DNA of 64,000 nucleotides, taken from Actinostola sp. cb2023 (Eukaryota; Cnidaria; Anthozoa; Actiniaria; Actinostolidae). A model generated the notes under the pieces. It ran no database searches and was not told the origin of the DNA. It saw nothing but the letters and a program-made list of their open reading frames with translations. The position numbers and the translations under genes were made by a program. Location of the stretch: contig JAUJYZ010000745.1 of assembly GCA_033675265.1 (NCBI GenBank), positions 195,001 to 259,000 of the forward strand, written 5' to 3'. Below, piece after piece: positions 12,434-24,175 of this stretch (position 1 is its first letter; each line of letters begins with the position of its first letter).

Positions 12434-12609
12434 ATGGGATGTGGCGCCAGTATAGTTGTGAATGGCCAAGTCATTAAGACACCGTGTGGAAAATCGGCTT
12501 CTCCTTTTTTACCAATACCAATCTCCGAGGACAGAAAAGACATCATACGACAAACGTGGAAACTTGTCGAGCCCGTCAAAATTGCGGCTGGGAAGAAGCT
12601 GTTTGCAAG
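12434..12609 (+). CDS. Globin A exon 1
   Basis: Encodes residues 1-58 plus two bases of Arg59. The ATG at 12434 is preferred because it yields MGCG, the same start as globin B; an upstream in-frame ATG at 12428 would add only Met-Ala and bury the myristoylation glycine. The exon ends AAG before GTCAGG (donor at 12610). Confidence 0.9.
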
Positions 12610-15600
12610 GTCAGGCGCAATCATTGGCTTGTGGTTGTTAGAACAATGTGTTGTTGAAAGAACAGCATTTTGTATATTTGCTTTACAGTTTTACTGTTTT
12701 ACATATTGAATATCATTGCAGTTCTGTGACCATTTAATGGTTCAGTATTTAAACGCTCGGTGCTTGTAGTTTTTCTATTTCTTTCTTTCTTTCTTTTATT
12801 CTTTCTTTCTTTCTTTCATTCTTTCTTTCTTTCTCTCTTTCTTTCTCTCTTTCTTTCTCTCTTTCTTTCTCTCTTTCTTTCTTTCTTCCTTTCTTTCATT
12901 TCCTTCATATCTTTTTCACGCGCGCTTCGAACGTCGTTCTAATTCACGCACATCTCTCGTTCGTTAGTCGTGTATTAATTAGCTACATTTCTTCAGCCAT
13001 ATTTTCTAAAATGATTCGGTATTGAATCAAAGTAGAGGATTCGAATAATAGAAGTTGGAGGGGAAAGCAGTTCATATAAAAGCCACATTACATGAATGCA
13101 GATCATTGTTCTCGTGTCAGTTGAAAATATACCGCAGGCACGGATCCAGGAAAAAAAGTGACCGTTTACCGAACCGGCCGTTTTTGTATCTTTAAATTAT
13201 CAGCTATTTAACTAATTGAAGATCCTACACGAGTCTGGATGAAAAGGTCGGTAATTTTACAGTGTTATTTGACTTTTAATTTCCCAGAATTCCTTTTGGT
13301 CATAGCCTTCATGATTTTCAACCCGACAACGATTATGTATCGGGAGCATTTTAATACCAAGGCAAAATGATATTCTGCATGAACGCACTGTGGCTTAAAA
13401 AAATCGCTTATCGATGAAGCATAGATAGAGGATATTACATGAACACCGCTTGGAAATACCAATTTTATCTTCGAGTTTCATTTCACATGTGAAAATAACA
13501 TGTTATCTTATTGTAACGAGAGGGATTCGTGGTAACTGTAGTTCGTTTAATCAGACAAAAGGCCTACAAATCATGGAAAATAATACAAAGATGAAGTGCA
13601 AGTTTACAATGCGGCTCACTCTGAGACCGAAAGACTTGTTGCCTAACTGAAGGAGTCGAGAGATTGTATGCCAAAATCATAAAATATAAGCTTACTTAAA
13701 TAATGAAAGAAAAACTACTCTGGTTGAATAATTGCACTATATTGTGAAAGTCTTACCCTGACAGGCTCAAACAGATGGTTTGTTTGGTGGTAATTGCTTA
13801 ACGATTTCGATGACAAAACAACGCTTTAACTAGAACATAAAGGAATTCACATGGCGGTCGTTTCAGTGCGCATGTGCGTTGAAAACACAGGAAGCCCGCG
13901 TAGGAACACAGGAAGCCCGCGCTGAGGGTACTGACTGCACACCTCACATTATGACACAACCAAAATCTATTGTTACAACTGTTGCGATACATCGCTTATT
14001 CAACGCAAGTGAGCTTTGAAGAGAGGGAAATAGTGGGGTAGTAAACACTCATTAGTATTGCGTTAAACAGTGGTGATAACTACTTAAAACATCTCTAGTG
14101 ATGATAAGTTGTTCCAAGAATGAATCAAAGCAATACAATGGATTTCTGCAATGTTGGAATAACGTCATAAGACAGATTGATTATTGAATGATCACTCGAT
14201 CGTGTGATAAAGGGTTTATCATCGCGTAGTTACTAAAACCCGGAACCAGCCACAACGACCCACAACGACCCACAACGATCCACAACGACCCACAACGACC
14301 CACAACGATCCACAACGACCCACAACGACCCACCAGTGATACCAAATATTATTAAACGATACAAAATCTCAAAAGTAAACAAGACCAAAATTCCCGGCAC
14401 TCGCCGAATCGCCATTTGAACTCCAGTTACCGGTTTTACAAGTAGTTTCTTTGAGATGTGCTCATTCGGCGATAAAGCCGTACTTATTCCTTATACTGAA
14501 TAAAAATACGAGATTCTGTTTAAAGAATTTCATAAAAATTATATCCACGATTTGTGCTGATCTCGGGTTCTGTGTCGGTTCTGTACGGTGGCCCATAAGT
14601 GCAAAACACAAACGCAAATCCAAAACACAAACGCAAAAGCCAAAACACTAACACAAAAGCCAAAACACAAACACAAAAGCCAAAACACAAACGCAAAAGC
14701 CAAAACACAAACGCAAAAGCCCACTAACGCAAAAGCCAAAAACACAAACACAAAAGCCAAAACACAAACACAAATCCAAAACACAAACACAAATCCAAAA
14801 CACAAACACAAAAGCCAAAACACAAACACAAAAGCCAAAACACAAACAAAAGCCAAAACACAAACGCAAAAAAACACTAACGCAAAAGCCAAAACACAAA
14901 CACAAAAGCCAAAACACAAACACAAATCCAAAACACAAACACAAAAGCCAAAAACACAAACACAAAAGCCAAAACACAAACGCAAAAGCCAAAACACTAA
15001 CGCAAAAGCCAAAACACAAACACAAAAGCCAAAACACAAACACAAATCCAAAACACAAACACAAAAGCCAAAACACAAACACAAAAGCCAAAACACAAAA
15101 CAAAACAAAACAAAACAAACACAAAAGCCATGACACAAACACAAAAGCCAAAACACAAACGCAAAAGCCAAAACACAAACACACAAATCGCAAAACACAC
15201 TAACGCAAAAGCCAAAACACAAAACACAAATACAAAACACAAACACAAAAGCCATGACACAAACACAAAAGCCAAAACACAAACGCAAAAGCCAAAACAC
15301 AAACGCAAAAGCCAAAACACTAACGCAAAAGCCAAAACACAAACGCAAATGCAAAAATAATTTATTAGGCCCAAATTCATACATCAAACTTTACATGTAC
15401 TAGCTACGGTACATGTCAGTGCATGAGAGACAGTGAATAATATATTAGGTGATCTTATTTGATCTAATGAATTACATGAAGCACATCTGTAAAGTTTGAA
15501 ATCTGAGTGTTGTCTAACGCACTGTGTGGTTATTACTGATTCACCTCTTGGACCATTTATACAAATCAATGTTTAGCTTTTTCATTGTTGTTTTTATTTG

Positions 15601-18600
15601 TATTTGTCAACAACAAAGATTACTTGAATATAACGAGCCCTGATTTAATTGCTCAGTGTGGCGATCACGTTCAACTTTTGCAATGTGAACAAGAATACAG
15701 TACATGTGTTTTAAAATTAACTTTTTTTTAACTTTTGATAAAATAATTATGATTTGGCTTTTATAGAACTTTGATGGCCAAATGAAACCAAATAATATTT
15801 GTGCTCACAGAATAACAAACCATAAAGAAAGTCATGAAAGCCTTTTATTTTAAAGTGCTTGTGAAGCTTATTTTTGTATTTAAAAACTCGATTACATATG
15901 AAGTGAATAGTGGGATGGTTCAGTATTTTGTGATTTGAGCTTCGCATTTGCGAGTTATAAAGGTTTGAAATCGTGATATGCTAATTTGGTGACGTCAACG
16001 TAGGCATTTGCCGTAACTGATATATATTTTTTCAAGTAGCACTCTTTTCTGAAATGGAAAAAAAGTTTAACATCATGTATATAAGTTGTAGAAAAACATT
16101 TTGCCAGATTTAAAATGTCAGTAATTTGCACAAGGGCACTTTTGTATAATAAATGATGCCTACGTTGACGTCACTGAATTACCATAGAGCAGATTTCGTA
16201 TGACTGTGGAAAAAAAAACCACGGCGCACGGCACGGTCACGGTCACGGCACGCGGATTCATTCGAAATCCTAAATCATCACCGTAAGTTTTTCACAGTCA
16301 TACGAAATCTGCTCTATCAACATTTCAAACCTTTATAACTCGCAAATGCGAAGTTCAAGTCACAAAATACTGAACCATCCCACTATTCACTTCATATGTA
16401 ATCGATTTTCAAAATAAAAAAATTAGCTTCATAAGCACTTTAAGTGTTCTCTCAGCAAGTGTTTCTCACAATGCAAAGAACATCATGTAGAAAAATATTT
16501 TACAAGCTAATTTCAAACACTCCCAAAGCACCCATATTAGGCTTGGATTCGAGCAGAATTGATCACCTTCAGCAGTGAGCATTATGCCGGCAGAAAACCA
16601 CCCTTCGAGCAGAATTTTGAGCAGAATTCGAGAAAATTAGGAATAGACAAGACATACAGACATATGTAATTAAAAAATATTTTTTAAATGTGAAATTTAA
16701 TGCAAATGAAACATAACATGCCATGGTGAACTCAAAATTAATCAAACTCGCAATATTAGTTTACAGTTTTCATTACAAATTTTCAGTAGACAAATTAACA
16801 ATCAATCTACTTGAACCGAGCAGAATTCGAGCAGAATTTCATAGTTTGAGCAGAATTTTGAGCAGAATATGCGATTTTTACGAGCATTGCCGGCAGACAG
16901 AATCCGTCAATTTAGGAGCAGAATTTATCCAAGCCTAACCCATGATATACTTTGAGAGACTTCTCAATTAGTGTTGTGAATTCGTCATAGCTCTCCAACC
17001 CTAAGGGTAAGTATGCATATGGAAGTCTGCAAATATTGTAATTTCCAGATTCAAGAGCCTCGTAAAAGCAGATCTGTAGATCTGTTTTAAATCCACACGG
17101 CTAAGGAATCCCGTCTGCCCCAGACTTTTTTGACACAGGAAGCCCATGCAAACTGCCTTCTGGCTTTTGTGTTTGTGTTTTGGCTTAATTGCGTTTGTGT
17201 TTTGGCTATTGTGTTTGTGTTTTGGCTTTTGCGTTTGTGTTTTGGCTTTTGCGTTTGTGTTTTGGCTTTTGTGTTTGTGTTTTGGATTTGTGTTTGTGTT
17301 TTGCCTTTTGTGTTTGTGTTTTGGCTTTTGTATTTGTGTTTTGGATTTGTGTTAGTGTTTTGCCTTTTGTGTTTGTGTTTTGGCTTTTGTGTTTGTGTTT
17401 TGGATTTGTGTTTGTGTTTTGGCTTTTGCGTTTGTGTTTTGGCTTTTGCGTAAGTGTTTTGGCTTTTGCGTTTGTGTTTTGGATTTGCGTTTGTGTTTTG
17501 GCTTTTGCGTTTGTGTTTTGGCTTTTGCGTTTGTGTTTTGGCTTTTGCGTTTGTGTTTTGGCTTTTGCGTTTGTGTTTTGGCTTTTGCGTTTGTGTTTTG
17601 GCTTTTGCGTTTGTGTTTTGGCTTTTGCGTTTGTGTTTTGGCTTTTGCGTTTGTGTTTTGGCTTTTGCGTTTGTGTTTTGGCTTTTGCGTTTGTGTTTTG
17701 GCTTTTGCGTTTGTGTTTTGGATTTGTGTTTGTGTTTTGCACTTATGGGCCACCGTAGTTCTGTGGCTAAAATGAAAACAATTCAGGTGTTCCGCTACTG
17801 ACATTTTGACATGTGAATGTGAACTGCATGAGACGACTTCGTTTATCCCTTATGTGGGAATAGTTCAGTCCGTAGTCATGGATGCATGATCAAGGTAAAC
17901 CTGTTGTTGCTTGAGAATAAATACATTATTATATCATCACTAAAATCATTGGTACCGAAAATAATTTCATTTTGTGTGTGTCTGATTGGACTATTACACT
18001 TTATCAAGTAATTTTTGTTTCACGGGTTAAGTAAAATAACTCTATTAGCATTAAAAACGTAATGTTTTCTTACCTTGATCATCCATGACTACGGACTGAA
18101 CTACATGTATTCCCACTGCACGAGAGATAAACGAAGTCGTCTCATGCAGTAAAATGTCTCACATTCACATGTCAAAATGTCAGTAGCGGAACGCCTGATT
18201 GTTTTCATTTTAGCCACAGAACCGACACGAACCCGAGATCAGCACAAATCGTGGATATAATTTTTATGAAATTCTTTAAACAGAATCTCGTATTTTTATT
18301 CAGTATAAGGAATAAGTACGGCTTTATCGCCGAATGAGCACATCTCAAAGAAACTACTTGTAAAACCGGTAACTGGAGTTCAAATGGCGATTCGGCGAGT
18401 GCCGGGAATTTTGGTCTTGTTTACTTTTGAGATTTTGTATCGTTTAATAATATTTGGTATCACTGGTGGGTCGTTGTGGGTCGTTGTGGATCGTTGTGGG
18501 TCGTTGTGGGTCGTTGTGGATCGTTGTGGGTCGTTGTGGGTCGTTGTGGCTGGTTCCGGGTTTTAGTCTCTATACATTTCTTTGTATTTTGTGAGTCAAA

Positions 18601-19883
18601 ATATCTCAATGTTTTGTTCAGATAACAGCTCTGCATTGAAGAAAACTGGTCAGACAATCAATCCTAAGCACAAATAAAATAAAATAATTCAAGAAACTAA
18701 ACACAAAGAAATGTATGGAGCGAAGCTGTGTTGATTGTTAGGGTTGAGTAGATGACCTCACTGACACTTCTAAAGATTCATAAAAATGTAATACTTCCCA
18801 TAGGAATTTTGAGAAAACACATTAACCAGTAATTGCATGTCTCTTTGAGATTATTTCAGTGAAGTTTCAGCTAAATTAAACTTCGATCGATTTTCGTTTA
18901 AGTAGCACTTTAAAGTGTCTATCACCCCTGTGAGATTGTTTTAAAAATCTATTCAATATAAGTTGAATAGTTGGTGGGTTCAGTATTTTGTGATTTGAAC
19001 CTTGGGGTTATGGGTTATAGAGTTTGAAATCTCAATATGCAAATTTGATGTCGTCTACTAAGGAATTTGCCATAACTTAATTTAGACTTTTTCAAGAAGA
19101 ACTTATTTTTTTAAATACTAAGGCAAAAAAGTTATAAAATCATTCATAAAGACTGTGAAAATATCCTGTAAGTTTTCAAATGTCACTAATAATCAGCACA
19201 AGGGCGTTTTTGTATAATAAATGATTCCTTAGTAGACGTCATCAAATTTGCATATTGAGATTTTCAAACAATACTAATTAATTACTACTAAATAGCACTG
19301 ATGAAACAATGGAAAACAATAGAGATAACACTATTTAGTACTTTTTAGTAATAGTACTATTTCACGGACATATGGTTTGCACTCTATAACTCATAAACGC
19401 AAGGTTCAAATCACAAAATACTGAACCCACCAACTATTCAGCTTATATTGAATAGATTTTTAAAACAATCTCACAGGGGTGATAGGCACTTTAAAGGCCA
19501 CTGGGACTGCAGCGGATTAGTGCTAATCCTATAGATTAGCGTCAATAGTTTTCTTAAGATTTAATCCTGGATTAGCGCTAATCGCCTTTCGAACAACCGG
19601 GCCCAGGCCCCAGCCTCTAAGCTTGACGGGCGCGGCGCGGCGCGCGATGATAAATCCTTTTATATCACACTTGTGGCTGTCCAATAACTCTTACTGCTTA
19701 TTTCCATTGCATGAAAGCAATTTGAGTTTCATTTAATTTCGATCTCTTTCGTGTCGGCATTATATATCCGACGATTTGTGCTCTTTCACATTCACACGGT
19801 AAAACTATAACCTATAAACGTCGAGGATTGTTGAGACTGTGAAAAAGTAATGTCAGAAATGAAAGAAAGAAAGAAAGAAAGAG

Positions 19884-19982
<99 letters not shown>

Positions 19983-22074
19983 AATTTAATATTAATTATT
20001 GTTATTTCTTTCGTCTACAAAGGTTATTTGAAGTCAATCCCAATTTGCAAAACACCTTTCCAGCATTCAAAGGCTTAGAAATCAAAGACATCCTCAACTC
20101 TAGATCACTTTATTTACACGCTAAACGAGTCATGAACGCTATAGAGAATGCAGTTTCATCGCTAAATGACGCGGAGGTATTTACCAACTATCTGGCGAAT
20201 CTTGGTGATCGACACATCCCGTGGAATGTACAGAAGGAGCATTTTAATGTGAGTACATGTGAAACCCGCATATAAGAACCTAGGGTTTTCCAGGTTAGCC
20301 TAAAAAGGTTCTTATATATTTGGTGTCTACTGAAAATATAGGTTGTTATTTTTTTAAGAGAAATATATGCTTGCTATTGGTCCAACAACTGGTTCAATAT
20401 GGGTGTGGTCACTGAAACTATAGAAATCTATAATATAGGCAGAGGCAATAATTATTTGTGTAGAGTACATCAACGTTTTATAGTGAGATTACAAGAGATT
20501 TTATACAGTTTGATTGACAGATAGACTAGTAGAGCGTCTAGTTTCAATATGCACTCTCTGCGGACGCGTCTTGCGGGACGCACACAGGGAGCCCAACATT
20601 ATGCATGTTTATGCACAGGGAACCCAACCTTACATATTTCGCGCGCGCGCTCTACCACAGGAAACCCATAACTGAAAAAGACGCCAATATATTTTTCGAA
20701 AATCCCTTCCGGATTATTACATTTCGTTGAAACTTTTCTTATTTCGACTTCATAAGATTTTGAAATTCTTGTCATAGTGATTGGTTCTAAACCTTTAGTA
20801 AATCTTTATACGCACAACAAATAAAGTCATCATACAATGGGAACATGCTTCGTCCTTATATCTTTTTATTTATTATTTAATTAGTAGCCTCAGAAGCAAT
20901 GGTTGGGCTGCCTGTGGGTTTCCTGTCCTGTTGTAGAGCGCGCGCGCGTGAAAAATTGATTATATTGGGCTCCCTGTGTGCGTCCCGCAAGACGCGCTCG
21001 CCGCAGAAATGCAGTATTGAATATTTATTATGTATTATAAGTAGCCTCAGAAGCAATGGTTGGGCTCCCTGTGCGTAGAAACGTATTATGTTGGGCTCCC
21101 ATGTGTGCGTCCCGCAAGACGCGCTCGCCGCAGAAATGCAGTATTGAATATTTATTATGTATTATAAGTAGCCTCTGAAGCAATGGTTGGGCTCCCTGTG
21201 CGTAGAAACGTATTATGTTGGGCTCCCTGTGTGCGTCCCGCAAGACGCGCTCGCCGCAGAAATGCAGTATTGAATATTTATTATGTATTATAAGTAGCCT
21301 CTGAAGCAATGGTTGGGCTCCCTGTGCGTAGAAACGTATTATGTTGGGCTCCCTGTGTGCGTCCCGCAAGACGCGCTCGCCGCAGAAATGCAGTATTGAA
21401 TATTTATTATGTATTATAAGTAGCCTCTGAAGCAATGGTTGGGCTCCCTGTGCGTAGAAACGTATTATGTTGGGCTCCCTGTGTGCGTGCGTCCCGCAAG
21501 ACGCGCTCGCCGCAGAAATGCAGTATTGAATATTTATTATGTATTATAAGTAGCCTCTGAAGCAATGGTTGGGCTCCCTGTGCGTAGAAACGTATTATGT
21601 TGGGCTCCCTGTGTGCGTCCCGCAAGACGCGCTCGCCGCAGAAATGCAGTATTGAATATTTATTATATAAGTAGCCTTGAAGCAATGGTTGGGCTCCCTG
21701 TGCGTAGAAAGTATTATGTTGGGCTCCCTGTGTGCGTCCCGCAAGACAAAATGCAGTATTGAATATTTATTATGTATTATAAGTAGCCTCAGAAGCAATG
21801 GTTGGGCTGCCTGTGGTGTAAAGCGCACATTAGAGATATGAGACATTAATGTAGTGCGCTATACAAGAATTAACTCATTGTTACTGGTTACTATATTCAA
21901 TATATTCAACAGATTGTTGGCGAGTGTTTACTATGGACGTTCCAGGATATGCTAGGACCTGCTTGTACGACTGAAGTGGCAGAAGCATGGGCAGAGCTGT
22001 ACGGCTTCATTGCTCAATCGATGTTGGAAGGCATTGAAAGATCACAAAAAAATCGCAAATTGAGTCCCAAATGA
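12434..22074 (+). CDS. Globin A: neuroglobin/globin-X-like globin with N-terminal lipid-anchor motif (3 exons)
   Basis: Spliced CDS join(12434..12609, 20023..20248, 21913..22074), 564 bp, 187 aa. Globins bind haem and O2/NO; neuroglobin and globin X are linked to redox or NO chemistry. The protein starts MGCGAS: Gly2 is a likely N-myristoylation site and Cys3 a palmitoylation site, as described for globin X, so membrane attachment is inferred. Visible globin landmarks are Trp42 (helix A), LFARLFE across intron 1, Phe71 (CD1), His91 (distal E7, in LHAKRVM), His123 (proximal F8, in LGDRH) and a helix-H segment AWAELYGFIAQSM. Donors are GTCAGG and GTGAGT; acceptors are ctacaaag and ttcaacag. Introns are phase 2 and phase 0, matching the ancient B12.2 and G7.0 positions. 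Intron 1 (7.4 kb) is swollen by a foldback element and MITEs; intron 2 (1.66 kb) by a tandem array. Convergent with globin B. A weak ATTAAA lies at 22347. The family is certain; the subfamily is inferred. Confidence 0.93.
12772..12900. repeat. (CTTT)n microsatellite at the 5' end of globin A intron 1
   Basis: About 130 bp of ctttctttctctc-type repeat, starting about 160 bp after the exon 1 donor. It is complementary to the (GAAA)n tract before exon 2. Confidence 0.92.
13025..13345. repeat. Dispersed repeat, copy 1 (copy 2 at 57570-57800)
   Basis: Shares aatttcccagaattccttttggtcatag, catgattttc.acccgacaacgattatg and flanking blocks with the copy downstream of the K2P gene. Unclassified. Confidence 0.75.
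14600..15355. repeat. 20-bp tandem array, left arm of foldback
   Basis: Unit caaaacacaaacgcaaaagc with c/t and a/g variants and occasional shortened units. All six frames are long because the unit has no stop in most frames; the Lys/Thr/Gln-rich and Cys/Phe/Val-rich frames are artefacts. Confidence 0.95.
15850..16443. mobile_element. TTAA-type MITE, AGTGCTT(A/G)TGAAGC family (594 bp)
   Basis: TTAAAGTGCTTGTGAAGC... is mirrored by ...GCTTCATAAGCACTTTAA. It contains two TGACGTCA (CRE-like) palindromes and a nested hairpin at 16195-16316 (agagcagatttcgtatgactgtg). TTAA ends suggest piggyBac mobilisation. Confidence 0.75.
16537..16938. mobile_element. TIR element (about 400 bp) with gagcagaatt repeats
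   Basis: Ends TTAGGCTTGGAT...ATCCAAGCCTAA; the flanks acccatat / acccatga suggest an imperfect 8-bp duplication. gagcagaat(t) recurs about ten times inside. Confidence 0.6.
17160..17738. repeat. 20-bp tandem array, right arm of foldback
   Basis: Reverse complement of the left array (gcttttgcgtttgtgttttg). The outer half (17471-17720) is nearly perfectly homogeneous; the inner half is variable. Confidence 0.95.
17758..18221. mobile_element. MITE nested in the right foldback arm (464 bp)
   Basis: GTTCTGTGGCTAAAATGAAA is mirrored at the right end, with arms near 150 bp. The uninterrupted sequence is seen in the left foldback arm at 14570-14592. Confidence 0.75.
18568..18914. mobile_element. 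Truncated AAGTGCTACTT-family MITE
   Basis: Matches 44050-44295, including cgatcgattttcgt.taagtagcactttaa. The left half is missing exactly where the foldback ends. Confidence 0.7.
18910..19494. mobile_element. TTAA-type MITE, AGTG(T/C)CTATCACC variant (585 bp)
   Basis: TTAAAGTGTCTATCACCCCTGTGAG... is mirrored by CTCACAGGGGTGATAGGCACTTTAA. Interior related to the 15850 and 58363 copies. Confidence 0.7.
19859..19984. repeat. (GAAA)n microsatellite just before globin A exon 2
   Basis: About 126 bp of aaag repeat ending 38 bp before the exon 2 acceptor; purine-rich on the transcribed RNA. Confidence 0.95.
20023..20248 (+). CDS. Globin A exon 2 (haem pocket)
   Basis: 226 bp carrying Phe CD1, distal His E7 and proximal His F8. 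The acceptor ctacaaag ends at 20022, only 38 bp after a long (GAAA)n tract. The donor GTGAGT starts at 20249. The (GAAA)n tract is open in the same frame and encodes a spurious Lys/Glu-rich leader that is not part of the protein. Confidence 0.93.
20884..21822. repeat. Satellite-like tandem array, ~126-bp unit, 7 copies, in globin A intron 2
   Basis: The marker gtagcct recurs at about 20885, 21041, 21168, 21294, 21420, 21550, 21671 and 21783. Each unit carries two copies of ttgggctccctgtg and one cgcaagacgcgctcgccgcag. Inner units are near-identical; edge units are diverged or shortened. An inverted relative lies at 20550-20670. Confidence 0.93.
21913..22074 (+). CDS. Globin A exon 3 (helices G-H)
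   Basis: 54 codons including the TGA stop at 22072. It begins IVGECLLWTF, matching the VGE.LL start of helix G in neuroglobin-type proteins, and ends in a Lys/Arg-rich tail. The acceptor ttcaacag ends at 21912, about 90 bp after the end of a tandem array. Confidence 0.92.
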   Translation: MVGECLLWTFQDMLGPACTTEVAEAWAELYGFIAQSMLEGIERSQKNRKLSPK

Positions 22075-22524
22075 GGGCCAGCAGTTACTGCATCAAAGGT
22101 CATGTCAGACAAGACAACAGTGCGCATGCAGACTGGAGAACGTCCCGACAGCGGTGGAGATTAAGTTATACACACTCGACCTGTCACGATCTTCTTCTAT
22201 GTACTTCAATGAACTTGTTTTCAAAATTGAACAGAACCTCGAAAAAGACAAGAATTAATTATGGAAAGAACACAGCCGACGTCAAATACTAATAGCCATA
22301 CAGCTACGAACATCGGTCGCCGGCATTAGCTCCCTGAGCCCGCTGTATTAAATCAGAAACAAGTCAGCGGTTGCTTTGGAAAGCCACGACGTATAGAAGA
22401 AGGGCATATCCAGTAAATAACTGAACAGTTTTGTTAAAGCAGTATGTTAACCCCGGGAGGTATATATATGATACTGAGAGGCTCCGTCCCGATGAGGTCC
22501 AAATTCGGCCTTACCCTTTTGTAT

Positions 22525-22740
22525 TTAAAGTGCTACTTGGACGAAAATCAGTCAAAATTTAAAAGGAGCTGTAATTTTGCTGAACTAATTTTGAACGACA
22601 TATTAATAACTGTTTGGCATTAAGTTAAAATGTTGCTTTCATATTCCAATGAGAAGTACTGTTTTTCTTACGATTTAAGGATGGATTGAGTAAATGACGT
22701 CATTAAATTTTGACTGATTTTCGTCCAAGTAGCACCTTAA
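22525..22740. mobile_element. TTAA-type MITE, AAGTGCTACTTGG family (216 bp)
   Basis: TTAAAGTGCTACTTGGACGA is mirrored by TCGTCCAAGTAGCACCTTAA. Lies just downstream of globin A. Confidence 0.75.
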
Positions 22741-22900
22741 CAAATCGAACATGGTTTTCCATTGTCTGTACTCTTATCGACAATTAACGGATGACGCCAT
22801 AAAATGTTCAAAACGTAACTCAAGTGGAACAACGAGCGTTTTATGGCGTCATCCGTTGTCGATAAGAGTACAGACAATATGGAAAACCATGTTCGATTTG
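22741..22900. mobile_element. Hairpin MITE (160 bp)
   Basis: CAAATCGAACATGGTTTTCC... is mirrored by GGAAAACCATGTTCGATTTG. Immediately abuts the preceding MITE. Confidence 0.75.
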
Positions 22901-23325
22901 TTTTTTACAACAATATTTACTCAGAAAAGCGGAAAAGGCTCCCAAAACGACAAATAGATTTGAAAGAAAATCTGATTCAAGCGCGCGCTCGTTCCGTTCG
23001 CGAGCGTCATTCTATGCGTCTGTCCTCTTATCGACAATGGCTCTTATCCAATCAGCGCGCGAGAAATTTGACAAGTGTTGTAAAAACCATTTTTGACACT
23101 AGAAAAGGTAACCCATTTCGCATGTTGTAATGTCAAAGGAAAGATACCAGGAAAGCGTTTTGGCTGATAAGCGTCTGCTCGAGATATTTTGTACTCGCTC
23201 TACACTTTTTCTATATACTTCAACTCATGAAATTCCTAACATTTTCTATAATAAATGTACCGGCTCCAGCCTGAGAAAGATATCCCTTTCGGGCTGAGCC
23301 TCCCAGTATAGTCCATTCCAGGGGG

Positions 23326-23352
23326 ACCCCCCCCCCCCCCCCTCCCCCCCCA
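23326..23352. repeat. Poly-C tract
   Basis: Runs of C interrupted by a single T; G-quadruplex capable on the opposite strand. Confidence 0.9.
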
Positions 23353-24175
23353 GGGCTCTTAAGAAGAAGAAAAAATAATGGTATGTATAACTACAGTGGA
23401 AATGAATGCTTTATTGACTTTATACAACACGCATGCGTGCTTCGGTGAATCACACGTGAAAATGAATATATTTTTTATTTACAAAGAAAACAAGATGGCG
23501 GCGGCGCATTTTACCGAACCGACAATCCTCTGCTTTCATACGTCATTTCCGGTCTCATGAGGAATTTGCATCAGCTGAATTGCACCTTTTCAATGGCATT
23601 CTCTCTGCTAGTGGCAGTTTTGCCCCTCGGTCGAAGGTAAATAAAGAGATTCAAGGAATTTTAACAACTGATTGTTAGCGGGCAATATTGTTGTCCGTGC
23701 GCAAAGGATTGTGGGTAAACTGTACAGCGGCAGCCATCTTTGATAGTACATTAGCCGTTCTCACTAGTTGTCCTTCATTAACATCTGAACACGGCAAGGT
23801 CTTCGTGTAGCTGCACAAATTGACCTGGCTATTATATTGTTTTTTTATGTAAAAGCAATTACATAGAACGACAATAGAACAATAGCCAGGACTTTTGTGC
23901 AGCTGACACGAAGACCTGACCCTCAGCACGAAACAACATTCAGCTATATCACATTAAGAAATATAGGAAGTCTTGGATACAGAAAGTTATGCACAGAAAA
24001 TACATTGAGAATTATAAAACGTTCTACGTATTTGCGTTCTAAGCATCCTCCGATTTCCATTGGACAGCGGTTGGACAAACCCTTATTCATGCAGTTGATC
24101 GATTTATTAGACAAAACATCAACTTATCTACTGGATAGGGACTTATCCAGCGGATAATTAACAATGATTTCCCAA

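Larger units (their letters stand above)
14225..18567. mobile_element. Foldback element with tandem-repeat arms, inside globin A intron 1
   Basis: 4.3 kb. The left end CGTAGTTACTAAAACCCGG shares its first 14 bases with the foldback at 59482. The left arm runs inward through eight 10-bp units (cacaacgacc/cacaacgatc, 14251-14333), about 260 bp of unique arm, then a 20-bp-unit array (14600-15355). The right arm mirrors this: 20-bp array 17160-17738, unique arm, eight 10-bp units 18467-18550 in the same variant order, ending ccgggttttag. The last bases of the right terminus are missing and no target duplication is found there, so that end seems truncated. MITEs have inserted in the middle and in the right arm. 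Confidence 0.85.

Noticed and set aside
14539..15387. Very long open frames on both strands (Cys/Phe/Val-rich and Lys/Thr/Gln-rich), also at 17130-17804
   Set aside because: They are translations of a 20-bp tandem repeat lacking stops in most frames and lie inside foldback arms in an intron.
19850..20022. Lys/Glu-rich N-terminal extension in frame with globin A exon 2
   Set aside because: It is the (GAAA)n microsatellite read through; the acceptor at 20022 and exon 1 give the proper globin start.
21028..21846. 135-, 92- and 83-codon - strand frames with repeated LLIIHNKYSILHFCGERVLRDAH
   Set aside because: Repeat of the 126-bp array unit; frames break at every indel between units.
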